A program made the translations under genes and the position numbers. 64,000 bases of DNA from Opitutaceae bacterium (lineage in GTDB: Bacteria > Verrucomicrobiota > Verrucomicrobiia > Opitutales > Opitutaceae), in NCBI GenBank assembly GCA_027490995.1, contig JAIXWY010000011.1, positions 434,001 through 498,000 of the forward strand. The letters run 5' to 3'. Within the stretch, counting starts at the first letter, position 1. Every line of letters starts with the position of its first letter. The notes beneath the pieces were generated by a model. The model made no database searches, was not told where the DNA came from, and saw only the letters and a program-made list of their open reading frames with translations. Below are positions 52,507 through 61,646 of the stretch, one piece after another.

Positions 52507-54771
52507 GTGCACGCTCTTCGCGAGGCCATTCTCCAGCACGTTTCGTCCCCGGGGTACCGTCCCACGGACGAGTCTGGCCTTGCCCGCGCTCTCGGCGTCT
52601 CACGAAACCGCCGCCGCACACTCACCCACACGATCCGACTCCTGCTCAGCACCGGTGCACTGCGGCGGGTGCAGGGTGACCGTCTCGCACTCGCTGACTC
52701 CGCGAGCCACGCTTCGGACGAGGGTCTGATCGTCGGCCGCATCTCCTTCCGCGCCGGTGGCCACGCCTTGGTCACCCCCCAGCGCGCGATCAACGCCCCC
52801 GGTCCCGCACCACAGGCGTTCTTCATCCCAGCAGAGGATACTGACGTCGCATTGCACGGCGACATGGTGGCGATCCGCCCCGCTGCGGCCGGACGTCCCC
52901 GCGGCCGGGAACGCGATCGCCCCGGGCTTGAACCACGCGCCCGTGTCGTGCGCGTGGTCGAGCGAGCCCGCACCACCCTCGTTGGCCACCTCAAGACCAT
53001 CCGGCACGCGTTCTACGTCACCCCGGACGACCCACGTCTAGTCCACGATATCTCCGTGCCTGACCCCGCTAGCGATGCGGAGTCGACCGGAGCCAAGCCG
53101 GGCGATAAGGTCGTCGTGCGTCTGGCGGAGTGGCGCGAGCGTTCGCGCATTCCGGAGGGACGCGTGATCGAGCGCCTCGGCGAAATGTTCGCGCCGCGTG
53201 CCGAACTGGCGGGCGTCTATCGCAAGTTCAGTCTCGCGGAGACCTTCCCGGATAGCGTGCTTGCGGAGGCTGCGGCACTGCCGACCAGCGTGCCGCCGGA
53301 GGCGACCGCCGATCGCGAGGACTTCCGGGAGATCCCGGTCCTGACGATTGATCCGGACGACGCCAAGGATTTCGACGATGCGCTGAGCTTCGAGGAGCTT
53401 CCCGGTGGCGCGCTGCGCATCGGCGTGCACATCGCCGATGTCTCAAGCTACGTCCGACCAGGTACGGCGCTCGACGCGGAGGCACAGCGGCGCGGCAACT
53501 CGACCTATCTCGTCGGAACCGTGGTTCCGATGCTTCCCGAGAAGCTTTCCAACGGGCTGTGCTCGCTCGTCGAGGGCCAAGACCGCCTCTGCCGGGCGGT
53601 CGTGCTGACCTTCGATCGGAAAGGACGAGTCACGGAGACGCGCTTCGCCGCCACCGTCATCCGTAGCCGCAAGCGCCTCACCTATCGCCAGGCGTACGGA
53701 CTGCTCTTCACGGATGATCTCGCCGCCATCCGGTCGCTTCCACTTCCCGCGAAGCACGCCACCGGATCGACCGGACGCGCACTCTCCTCACTCGATGATG
53801 CGGAGTTGGGCCAGCTGCAGCAAATCGTGCGTCGCCTGTGGCACCTCGCCGAGGGTCTCCGCCGAGCCAGAATGGATGCAGGGTCGTTGGATCTCGACAT
53901 GCCGGAAGCCAAGATTTTCGTCGACGCCGAAGGTTTCGCCGAGCGCATCGAGCGGATCGAACACGACGAAAGCCACCAGCTGATTGAGGAGTTCATGCTG
54001 GCCGCCAACGAAGCGGTCGCCCGAGCCACTCGCGAGCAGCGCCGGGCGTCCCTCTACCGCGTTCACGACGAACCCGATCCCGAGAAGCTCGCTGAGCTGC
54101 GCTATCTGCTGGCCACGCTGGGCGTCCAGGCCGGTGACCTCACGCGGCGCCCGGAAGTCGTGCGACTGCTCGAGCAAATGCGGACCCACGCCCAGGGACA
54201 CGCGCTGCGCACGCAGCTCCTGCGTAGCCTGAAGCGCGCCGCCTACCGCGCGTCGCCCGACGGGCACTACGGGCTCAACAAGAGCGACTATACGCACTTC
54301 ACTTCGCCAATTCGGCGGTATTCTGATCTCGTGGTTCACCGCGTACTCGCCACACTCGCGCGCGAAAACACCGCTGCGGCGGGCGGGGGCTACTCTCGGT
54401 CCGAACTAGAGAGTCTAGGCGAGCACCTCAGTCTCACGGAGGCCAATTCCCAAGAGGCCGAGCGGGAGTCGCAGAAGATCAAACTACTCGAGTTCTTCGA
54501 GCGCGAGCTGCACAAGCGCGTGCGCAGCCGTTTTCCCGCCCTCATCACGGACGTCCGGCCCCAAGGACTGTTCGTCGAGCTGACCGAGTCCATGGCCTAC
54601 GGACTCATCAGCGCGAGCTCGCTCAGCGATGATACGTACCTCCCCTCCTCCGACGGCCGCGCTCTTGTCGGGCGACGCACGCGACGACGCCTGGGCATCG
54701 GATCGGTGGTCGAGGTCCGAGTCGCCGCCGTGGATCGGTTCAAGCGATTGATCGACTTCCGCCTCGCCTGA
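52507..54771 (+). CDS. rnr: RNase R/VacB family exoribonuclease
   Basis: This 754-residue protein starts at GTG 52507. The order is an N-terminal winged-helix-like region (1-60), cold-shock-type OB domains, the RNB catalytic domain with IDPDDAKDFDDAL at 281-293 (D282, D288, D290, D291 as metal ligands), and a C-terminal S1 domain (LFVELTESMAYGLIS). RNase R degrades structured RNA 3' to 5' and matures or removes tRNA and rRNA. All catalytic acids are present. It follows the M16 gene by 34 bp, perhaps co-transcribed. Confidence 0.93.
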   Translation: MHALREAILQHVSSPGYRPTDESGLARALGVSRNRRRTLTHTIRLLLSTGALRRVQGDRLALADSASHASDEGLIVGRISFRAGGHALVTPQRAINAPGPAPQAFFIPAEDTDVALHGDMVAIRPAAAGRPRGRERDRPGLEPRARVVRVVERARTTLVGHLKTIRHAFYVTPDDPRLVHDISVPDPASDAESTGAKPGDKVVVRLAEWRERSRIPEGRVIERLGEMFAPRAELAGVYRKFSLAETFPDSVLAEAAALPTSVPPEATADREDFREIPVLTIDPDDAKDFDDALSFEELPGGALRIGVHIADVSSYVRPGTALDAEAQRRGNSTYLVGTVVPMLPEKLSNGLCSLVEGQDRLCRAVVLTFDRKGRVTETRFAATVIRSRKRLTYRQAYGLLFTDDLAAIRSLPLPAKHATGSTGRALSSLDDAELGQLQQIVRRLWHLAEGLRRARMDAGSLDLDMPEAKIFVDAEGFAERIERIEHDESHQLIEEFMLAANEAVARATREQRRASLYRVHDEPDPEKLAELRYLLATLGVQAGDLTRRPEVVRLLEQMRTHAQGHALRTQLLRSLKRAAYRASPDGHYGLNKSDYTHFTSPIRRYSDLVVHRVLATLARENTAAAGGGYSRSELESLGEHLSLTEANSQEAERESQKIKLLEFFERELHKRVRSRFPALITDVRPQGLFVELTESMAYGLISASSLSDDTYLPSSDGRALVGRRTRRRLGIGSVVEVRVAAVDRFKRLIDFRLA

Positions 54772-54810
54772 CCTGGTGCTAATCTGCGCGAGCGAATCTC
54801 AACTTCCCCC

Positions 54811-55347
54811 ATGGTCTCACACTACGATTTCGCTCCCCGCTTCACCGAGGCTTACCACTGTGCCGAGGAGGCCTACCGTCGCGATCCGGCCAGCACCCTT
54901 TCGGCGATCGCCACGCAGAGCGGCGCATGGCTGGCCGCCAACGGGCTCACGAATCAGGCACTTTACGACTACGTCGACGATGACGCACGCTACGGCGAGC
55001 CCGGAATCCACCGGGCGCTGATGATCGAGTCAGTACGACGCGACTACTTTCTCAACGTACAGGAAGCGCGAACCAGCGCCACGTTTTTGGACGTTGACGC
55101 GATGCCTCCGAAAGACGCCGAAGTCGATGGCATCGCTTGGCTGCCGCGTCTCATCGTGAAGGCTCGTGCGAAACTCCGGGGCGAACTCCCCCCGTCGCTG
55201 ATGTACGGGTGTGGTGGAGACCGGGCATTCCTGCAGGACCACGATCTCGATCCGGCCGAGTTTCTCTCGGCAGTCTGGCGGCATGACGCCCAACCCACCG
55301 CCATCGCGGCATGGATCCACTCCCGGACAAAGCGCCGCGGCAGTTGA
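54811..55347 (+). CDS. DUF5069 family protein
   Basis: This 178-residue cytoplasmic protein matches DUF5069 in its C-terminal half. [44 protein letters not shown] is the conserved block (here residues about 107-150, read as separate motifs AWLPR, KARAKL, YGCGGDR and DPAEF). The N-terminal ~100 residues include [22 protein letters not shown]5069 proteins are small, widespread in Verrucomicrobia and Planctomycetes, and have no described activity. It sits 39 bp after rnr and 46 bp before the molybdenum hydroxylase pair. Confidence 0.8.
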   Translation: MVSHYDFAPRFTEAYHCAEEAYRRDPASTLSAIATQSGAWLAANGLTNQALYDYVDDDARYGEPGIHRALMIESVRRDYFLNVQEARTSATFLDVDAMPPKDAEVDGIAWLPRLIVKARAKLRGELPPSLMYGCGGDRAFLQDHDLDPAEFLSAVWRHDAQPTAIAAWIHSRTKRRGS

Positions 55348-55393
55348 CGCTCCACCCGCCACCCTTACGCTCTGCTTAACCCCTTCTCCCTCG

Positions 55394-55870
55394 ATGAAGT
55401 TCACCCTGCTCATCAACGGTCAGTCGCGGACGGTCGACGCGCCGGCAGATACCCCGCTCCTTTGGATTCTTCGCGACCATCTCGACTTGGTCGGCACGAA
55501 ATACGGCTGCGGCATGGGCGTTTGCGGCGCCTGCACGGTCCACATCAACGGTGTACCCATGCGCTCCTGCCAGATGCCGGTTTCGACAGCTGTCGGCGTG
55601 AAGGTTACGACCATCGAGGGGCTTTCCGCAGACGGCACGCACCCACTCCAGCGCGCATGGGTCGAGCAGGATGTTGCGCAGTGCGGCTACTGCCAGTCCG
55701 GACAAATCATGACGGCCGCCGCGCTGTTGGCGGCAAATCCGAAACCCTCCGACGGTGACATCGACAACGCGATGGCCGGTAACCTGTGCCGCTGTGCGAC
55801 CTACCTGCGGATCCGCTCAGGGATTCATCGTGCGGCCGAGCTGGCGACCGCGAAGGGAGGCGTGTCATGA
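55394..55870 (+). CDS. (2Fe-2S)-binding subunit of a molybdenum hydroxylase
   Basis: This protein has 158 residues from the ATG at 55394. It binds two [2Fe-2S] clusters: the plant-type cluster at C39, C44, C47 and C59, and the second at C97, C100, C132 and C134. The layout matches the small subunit of isoquinoline 1-oxidoreductase (IorA) and aldehyde dehydrogenases of that class. Electrons pass from the Mo site of the partner subunit through these clusters to an outside acceptor. The 3' end overlaps the large-subunit start by 4 bp (ATGA). Confidence 0.93.
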   Translation: MKFTLLINGQSRTVDAPADTPLLWILRDHLDLVGTKYGCGMGVCGACTVHINGVPMRSCQMPVSTAVGVKVTTIEGLSADGTHPLQRAWVEQDVAQCGYCQSGQIMTAAALLAANPKPSDGDIDNAMAGNLCRCATYLRIRSGIHRAAELATAKGGVS

Positions 55871-58086
55871 GTGCGACCGATCTCTCCTCACTGGGCCGGC
55901 GCGAATTCCTGCGGTTCTCGATGCTGGGCGGTGGCGGTCTGGTGCTCGCCACGCAAATCGATTTCTTCGGAGACGCCCAGGCGGCAGTCTCCGTGGCAGC
56001 TCCCCACACCGAAGGCGCCGCGCTGAATGCATTTGTGCGCATCGCACCCGACGGCACGGTCTCGATCGCCGCCCATACGCCGGAGTGCGGACAGGGCGTG
56101 CGTACGTCGCTGCCGATGCTTGTCGCGGAGGAACTGGAGGTTGATTGGGAGGCCATTCGGGTCGACGTTGTTCCACTCGACCCAGCCTACGGGGCGCAGT
56201 TCGCCGGCGGGAGCACCGCGATGCCGCGTTGCTACACGCCGCTGCGGCAGATGGGCGCAACCGCGCGACTCATGCTTGTGGGAGCCGCCGCAGCGCGCTG
56301 GGGCGTTCCGCCGTCCGACTGTCGCGCGTCCAGTGGGCGCGTGCTGCATGCCGCCTCGGGTCGGTCCTTAGCCTACGGCGAGGTTGCCTCCGAGGCCGCG
56401 CTCCGCCCAGTACCGGCTGCGAAGGATGTCCCCCTCAAGCCCGCCTCCGAGTTCAAGATCATCGGCCGTCGCATCTCGGGCGTCGACAACGCGGCGATCG
56501 TGACCGGCAAACCGCTCTTCGGAATCGACCAGAAACTGCCCGGCATGGTTTATGCCGCGTATGAAAAGTGCCCAGTGTTTGGCGGGCGGGTACTGAGCGC
56601 GAATCTCGCGGAGGTCAAAGCGCTGCCAGGTGTCCGCGACGCCTTTGTCATTGAGGGCACCTCAAATCTCTTGGGGCTGATGCCGGGAGTCGCCATCATC
56701 GCCGACTCCACCTGGTCCGCTTTCAGCGCGCGACGAAAGCTTCGGGTGAAATGGGACGAGGGTCGCCATGCCAACGACAGCTGGGCCGGCTTCCTCGAGC
56801 AGAGTACCGCCGCTGGCGCGGCCAAGCCCGGGCAGACGCTGCGCCGAGATGGCGAGGTCGCAACGGCGCTCGCCGCCACACCGGCCGCCCGCCGCGTGGA
56901 AGCGGTCTATTCGTATCCGTTTATATCCCACGCCAATCTTGAGCCCCAGAACTGCACCGCGTGGTTCCACGACGGGCTAATGGAGGTCTGGGCCCCCAGC
57001 CAACGTCCCTCCGGCGGGCATGACCTGATCCACGAGACGCTTGGGCTGCCGAAGGACCGAATCCGCGTCCACATCACCCGCATGGGCGGCGGTTTCGGTC
57101 GACGTCTGAGCTCGGATTTCATGGTGGAGGCCGCGGCCATCGCTCAGCGCGTAAATGCCCCGGTGAAGCTGACGTGGACGCGTGAGGACGACCTGCAGCA
57201 CGACCATTACCGGCCGGGGGGCATGCACTTCCTCAAGGGGGCCGTCGACGAGAAGGGCGCACTCGCCGCTTGGCACAACCACTTTGTCACCTTCGGCAAT
57301 CAGGGGCGCCCGGGCAGCGGCGGTTCTCTGAGCCCGGACGAGTTTCCCGCCCGCTTCGTCCCAAATTACCTCGCGGAAATGACCGTCCTCAACTGCGGCA
57401 TTCCGATGGGTCCGTGGCGCGCGCCGGGCAGCTGCGTCTTCTCCTTCGTCTTCCAGAGCTTCATGGATGAGCTGGCGCACGCCGGCGGCCGGGACCCGCT
57501 GCAGTTCCGCCTCGACCTCCTCGGTGACCGGGGAATGGTCACGACCCCCGGCGAGCGGCCGAATGGCTACGATACGGCCCGCATGCGCGGCGTAGTGACT
57601 CTGGCGGCCGAAAAGGCCGGCTGGGGAACGCCCCTACCCAAGGGCCGCGGCCGCGGCATCGCTTTTCACTTCAGCCATCGAGGCTACTTCGCCAACGTGG
57701 CCGAGGTCACGGTCTCGCCCGACGGAGTACTCAAGGTCGATCGCGTCGTGATCGCCGGCGACGTAGGCTCGCAGATCGTCAACCCCAGCGGCGCAGACAA
57801 TCAAGTCGAGGGATCCGTCCTCGATGGACTGAGTGCGGCGTATCAAGAGCTCGACATCGAGCGCGGCCGCATCGTGCAGTCCAACTTCCACGAGTACTCG
57901 CTCCTGCGCATCACCGACGCGCCGAGGGTCGAGGTGCACTATCGACTCACCGACAATCCGCCCACCGGTCTCGGCGAGCCGGCGCTTCCCCCGGTCGCCC
58001 CGGCGATTGCCAACGCCGTGTTCGCCGCCACGGGGAAGCGTATCCGCAGCCTGCCTTTTTCGCGCACAGACTTGCGGTGGTCGTAA
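55867..58086 (+). CDS. Molybdopterin-binding subunit, xanthine dehydrogenase family (IorB-like)
   Basis: It has 739 residues from the ATG at 55867. A twin-arginine signal ([19 protein letters not shown]) exports it already folded, with its small partner carried along. Motifs include [64 protein letters not shown] and [23 protein letters not shown]. These match isoquinoline 1-oxidoreductase beta and aldehyde-oxidising relatives. No FAD-binding middle subunit is encoded, as expected for the IorAB type, which passes electrons to a cytochrome. The substrate is an N-heterocycle or aldehyde. No cytochrome or Mo-chaperone gene lies beside it. Confidence 0.9.
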   Translation: MSATDLSSLGRREFLRFSMLGGGGLVLATQIDFFGDAQAAVSVAAPHTEGAALNAFVRIAPDGTVSIAAHTPECGQGVRTSLPMLVAEELEVDWEAIRVDVVPLDPAYGAQFAGGSTAMPRCYTPLRQMGATARLMLVGAAAARWGVPPSDCRASSGRVLHAASGRSLAYGEVASEAALRPVPAAKDVPLKPASEFKIIGRRISGVDNAAIVTGKPLFGIDQKLPGMVYAAYEKCPVFGGRVLSANLAEVKALPGVRDAFVIEGTSNLLGLMPGVAIIADSTWSAFSARRKLRVKWDEGRHANDSWAGFLEQSTAAGAAKPGQTLRRDGEVATALAATPAARRVEAVYSYPFISHANLEPQNCTAWFHDGLMEVWAPSQRPSGGHDLIHETLGLPKDRIRVHITRMGGGFGRRLSSDFMVEAAAIAQRVNAPVKLTWTREDDLQHDHYRPGGMHFLKGAVDEKGALAAWHNHFVTFGNQGRPGSGGSLSPDEFPARFVPNYLAEMTVLNCGIPMGPWRAPGSCVFSFVFQSFMDELAHAGGRDPLQFRLDLLGDRGMVTTPGERPNGYDTARMRGVVTLAAEKAGWGTPLPKGRGRGIAFHFSHRGYFANVAEVTVSPDGVLKVDRVVIAGDVGSQIVNPSGADNQVEGSVLDGLSAAYQELDIERGRIVQSNFHEYSLLRITDAPRVEVHYRLTDNPPTGLGEPALPPVAPAIANAVFAATGKRIRSLPFSRTDLRWS

Positions 58087-58097
58087 GCGCCGCGACG

Positions 58098-60317
58098 CTA
58101 CTCAAGCTTGAACTCCCCCTCGTCGGCGACTGGCCTGGAATCACGCGCCATGGCCAGTTCGCCGGGAGAGAGAAAGGCGGCGTAGCGGATGAGCCACTCG
58201 TCGATTTTCTCAAGGTACGTCGCCGCGTCGTAGGGCGCGAGCACCGGATCGTACCTCTCCACAGGCCGGGCCCGCTGCCAGTCACTGCTCCGTCCGCGCT
58301 CCTTCGGTACCAAGTAATAGGACACCTTGTCCCCAAGCCCCGGCCTGCGCTCCATCTGGAGGGCCGCCTCCGCGCTTGCCCGACGGGGTTTGCCTCCTGC
58401 CGCCACGAAGCGTTCGTAGGACTCGGTAGTCTGGCTGAGGCTCTCCGTCCGCGCGAGTTCCACCACCGGCAGTTCGCGCCGGGTAATCCGACCCCGCAGA
58501 TCCGCGAGCGTTGCTAAGGGAGACTCCTCACGCAGCCCGAGGAGATGGGCGATCAACTGCTCTGTCAGTGTCCGCAGAAATGGCTCCGTCCCTCGCGATC
58601 GCAGCGCGCTACCGCGTAAAATGACGCGGCCGTCATCGCGCAGGGCGTAGTTCTTCGCTTTGTAGCAGAACATCGCAGGATACCGACCATCGAACTCCAA
58701 CTCAATGCCGGCCGGCAACAGGGGCGCAATGCACTCGAGCAACGCCTCGGGCCGATCGAAGTAGGTCTCGGAGGAGAGGTAGATGCCATCGGTATCCGCT
58801 TCTAGCAGTATGCAGCCGGCTGCGGCGAAACCCTCGATGAGGAGATGGAGCAGGTCCCTTCCTTGCCGGGTAACCTCTGCCGCCAATCCACCGTCAGCGA
58901 ACCGGGCTCCGGAAAACCCGAGATATCCATAGAATGAGTTGATCAGAATCTTGAAGCTCGCCTGCCGCGCACCGGCTTCACGCCGCGCTTCCTCGGTGTC
59001 CGCCGTGCGCGCCAGTTGCTTGTAGCGAAGGCGGTAATCGCGCAACGAGCGGAGCGTGCCGAGGAAGACACCCAATTCATCCGTCACCGGGTTACGGCCC
59101 ATTTGCAGCAAGAGGCTGGGATACAGCGAGGCGACGTCAAAGTGGAGCACGTGACGAAACACGCCTTCGCGGAAGCTTCGGGTGTAGCCCCCTTCAAACG
59201 AAGGGATCTCCGGCGGACGCGGACAGGCGTGCCGCGCGTGGTAGTACTCCTCGAGAAAGAGAAGGTCGATGCGCGACGTGGTTCCCCGCAGCGTCGCGTC
59301 CTGCAACAGCACAGGAAAAGTCCGCGTCTGCTCGAAGTATGTCGGCAGGAGCAGGTCAGCCAGTCCCTGCGTTTCCCTCAGGTCGTCGGAGAGGTAACGC
59401 AGGAAGCGTCCTCGATCCTCTCCGAAAACTCGCGAGAGCTGGGCGCCGTCGATGTAGGTCCGCGCTCCGGAGGCCGCCGCATCCGCCGGAGTGATGCCCA
59501 ACGCAACCGACACGTCCTTGAGACCGTACGAGGTGAGCTCCCGAGCCGTGAGATCGTACGCCTGCACCAGAAAGTACGTATCGATGACGGCCCGGCCCGG
59601 CACATCACAGCGGGGGAAATCGAGCCAGCGTTCACCCACCTTGAAACGACTGCTCCGCCACGACGCTTTGGTCCCGAATCGACCCCAGTCGCAGGGCACG
59701 CGCAGTCGGCGGGCTCGCTGCCGGAGGTACTCGAGGTCGAAGCGAAAGATGTTGTGACCTTCGAGCGTGTCGGGGTCCTCCTCGGACAGCACGGCGGTGA
59801 AGGCAAGCAGGAGTTCCCGCTCCGACTCATCGGTCGGCTCCGCGAGTTCAAGGAGTCGGTCGCGGTCACCGAACCTGAGACCAATGGCGAGAATGCGGTC
59901 CGCGGGGCGCGCCGGGTCGCTGAACGTGCCATCGGTGCTCGCGGTCTCGATGTCGAGCTGGCAGCGCCGGAGCCGGCTGAACGGCAATGCGGCAAACAAA
60001 CGCTGCCGCTGCTGGAGCAGGTATTGGGTCTCCCACGGTTGCACCCGGTCGGTCTCGACACCGCGTTCACGCACGCTTCGCGCCCAGACATCCAGAGCAC
60101 TCGGATCCGGTGCTTCCGCGAGCCCAGCGTAGAAGCCCGAACCCGCCAGCGCGACCCAGGATCCACCCGAAGGCCCCTCCCCTTGAGGAAGGCCGCCCGT
60201 CCACAGAAACGGACGCAGACGATCCTTCCTGACACAACGGCCTCCTCCTTCGCCTTCGACCTGCAGGAAAACGTCCCCGTCGGGCGCGACCCAGAGACCG
60301 CAGATCGAATCGGCCAC
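58098..60317 (-). CDS. Family B DNA polymerase with 3'-5' exonuclease
   Basis: This 739-residue protein starts at GTG 60317. Exonuclease motifs are DIET (D122/E124), NIFRFD (N189, D194) and Y308-x3-D312. Polymerase motif A is DVASLYPS (394-401), motif B is KILINSFYG (456-464) and motif C is DTD (508-510). All catalytic acids are intact, so it should replicate or repair DNA with proofreading. It is close in size to E. coli Pol II. Stand-alone family B enzymes occur in some Opitutaceae and other groups; no replication or repair partner is adjacent. It is convergent with the Mo hydroxylase (11 bp between stops). Confidence 0.92.
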   Translation of the reverse strand: MADSICGLWVAPDGDVFLQVEGEGGGRCVRKDRLRPFLWTGGLPQGEGPSGGSWVALAGSGFYAGLAEAPDPSALDVWARSVRERGVETDRVQPWETQYLLQQRQRLFAALPFSRLRRCQLDIETASTDGTFSDPARPADRILAIGLRFGDRDRLLELAEPTDESERELLLAFTAVLSEEDPDTLEGHNIFRFDLEYLRQRARRLRVPCDWGRFGTKASWRSSRFKVGERWLDFPRCDVPGRAVIDTYFLVQAYDLTARELTSYGLKDVSVALGITPADAAASGARTYIDGAQLSRVFGEDRGRFLRYLSDDLRETQGLADLLLPTYFEQTRTFPVLLQDATLRGTTSRIDLLFLEEYYHARHACPRPPEIPSFEGGYTRSFREGVFRHVLHFDVASLYPSLLLQMGRNPVTDELGVFLGTLRSLRDYRLRYKQLARTADTEEARREAGARQASFKILINSFYGYLGFSGARFADGGLAAEVTRQGRDLLHLLIEGFAAAGCILLEADTDGIYLSSETYFDRPEALLECIAPLLPAGIELEFDGRYPAMFCYKAKNYALRDDGRVILRGSALRSRGTEPFLRTLTEQLIAHLLGLREESPLATLADLRGRITRRELPVVELARTESLSQTTESYERFVAAGGKPRRASAEAALQMERRPGLGDKVSYYLVPKERGRSSDWQRARPVERYDPVLAPYDAATYLEKIDEWLIRYAAFLSPGELAMARDSRPVADEGEFKLE

Positions 60318-60362
60318 GACGGGAAAACAGGCGAGCAGCGGCCGGGGCCGCCCTTCGCCGCG

Positions 60363-60710
60363 TTAGAACGGACGGATGTAGACCATCACCACCGAGACGG
60401 CGCTAAGGACGAGGGCGACCCAGAGGAGCGCGCCCGCCTTCTCACGGCGTCGGTAGCCAAGACCCGCGAGGGCCGACAAGCCAAGCCACGCCACGATTTT
60501 GACGACCGCCCAACCGCCCGCGAAGGCGTAGATGCCCTGCCACATGCGAATCCCGGTGACGAGAATCAGCAGACTGGAAATACCCGTCCAGATCATCACC
60601 GACTTGCGCGACGCCGCCGGAGCCGCGAAGGCATAAAATGTGAAGCCGATCAGCACCAAGGCCGACAGGACGTGCAAGATATGCAGGGCATTATACTCGT
60701 GGGGATTCAT
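60363..60710 (-). CDS. Small four-helix membrane protein
   Basis: This 115-residue protein has about four hydrophobic helices: LHILHVLSALVLIGFTFYAF, SVMIWTGISSLLILVTGI, WAVVKIVAWLGLSALAGLG and ALLWVALVLSAVSVVMVYI. The first helix has HILHVxSALxLIG, which resembles SirB- or CopD-like and heme-binding membrane proteins, though the His ligands needed for heme are not certain. It lies 45 bp before the polymerase gene on the same strand. It is probably in the inner membrane. Function unknown. Confidence 0.75.
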   Translation of the reverse strand: MNPHEYNALHILHVLSALVLIGFTFYAFAAPAASRKSVMIWTGISSLLILVTGIRMWQGIYAFAGGWAVVKIVAWLGLSALAGLGYRRREKAGALLWVALVLSAVSVVMVYIRPF

Positions 60711-60805
60711 GAGGGCAAAAGCTTGGCCTTCGTTGTCGTGATGGGCGAGTCAGAACGCAGCCGAGGACCGCGTTAGCAGACGCAGACGGCTGTCGAAGTC
60801 AACTG

Positions 60806-61630
60806 ATGCCCCGAGGACCATTTCCGGCTTGGTCCCCAGGGGCGGATCGTGAGACCGTCCCGAGGTCCGTGCCTTCCCTCTCCTCATCCTCCCAGCCGCC
60901 GTTGCGTCGCCTTTCCGTGATCGTACCGGTCTACAACGAGATCGCCACGGCCCGTATCGCGCTCGACGCACTTCTGGCGAAGGAGATGCCGGGCTGGGAA
61001 CTGGAGGTCATCATCGTGGAGAGCAATTCGACCGATGGCTCCCGCGCCGTGGTCCAGACTTATGCCAGCCATCCGCGCGTGACGCTCATCCTGCAGGACC
61101 GCCCGCGGGGCAAGGGTTTCGCCGTCCGGGAGGGATTGGCCCGCGCTTCCGGCGAGGTCCTGTTGATTCAGGACGCGGACCTGGAGTACAGCCTCGATGA
61201 CTATGAGCGGCTCATCGCGCCGATCGCCGAGGGTAAGCACCGCTTCGTCCTTGGTTCGCGCCACGCAGCCGGCAGTGGCTTCGCCCTGCGGCAGTTCGCG
61301 GATCAGCCCGTGCATGCTTTCGTCCTGAACTGCGCGCACTGGACCTTCGCCACGCTCATCAACGTGTCCTGCGGCGTCTGGCTGCGTGACCCATTCACGA
61401 TGTACAAAGTGTTCCACCGCGACTGCATCGTCGGACTGCAGTTCGAGAGTAACCGCTTTGATTTCGATTGGGAGATCCTAATCAAGCTCATCCGTCGCGG
61501 TTATCGACCGGTGGAGATTCCCGTGCGCTACCGGTCACGGTCGTTCAAGGAGGGGAAGAAAATCTCGGTGATCCGTGATCCGCTGACCTGGCTGTGGGCG
61601 CTGGCCAAGTTCCGCTTTCAGCGGCTCTGA
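60806..61630 (+). CDS. Family 2 glycosyltransferase (polyprenyl-phosphate type)
   Basis: This protein has 274 residues from the ATG at 60806; a GTG at 60869 gives a 253-residue protein starting just before the fold and may be the true start. The GT-A fold shows LSVIVPVYNE, the acceptor/nucleotide region QDADLEYSLDDYERL with the D-x-D-type acids, and RSFKEGKKISVIRDPLTW near the end. It resembles dolichol-phosphate mannosyltransferases, which move a hexose from UDP or GDP to a lipid phosphate. Only weak hydrophobic stretches are present, so membrane contact is peripheral. It stands alone, 17 bp before the helicase gene. Confidence 0.88.
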   Translation: MPRGPFPAWSPGADRETVPRSVPSLSSSSQPPLRRLSVIVPVYNEIATARIALDALLAKEMPGWELEVIIVESNSTDGSRAVVQTYASHPRVTLILQDRPRGKGFAVREGLARASGEVLLIQDADLEYSLDDYERLIAPIAEGKHRFVLGSRHAAGSGFALRQFADQPVHAFVLNCAHWTFATLINVSCGVWLRDPFTMYKVFHRDCIVGLQFESNRFDFDWEILIKLIRRGYRPVEIPVRYRSRSFKEGKKISVIRDPLTWLWALAKFRFQRL

Positions 61631-61646
61631 GTACGCGACTTCCCGC

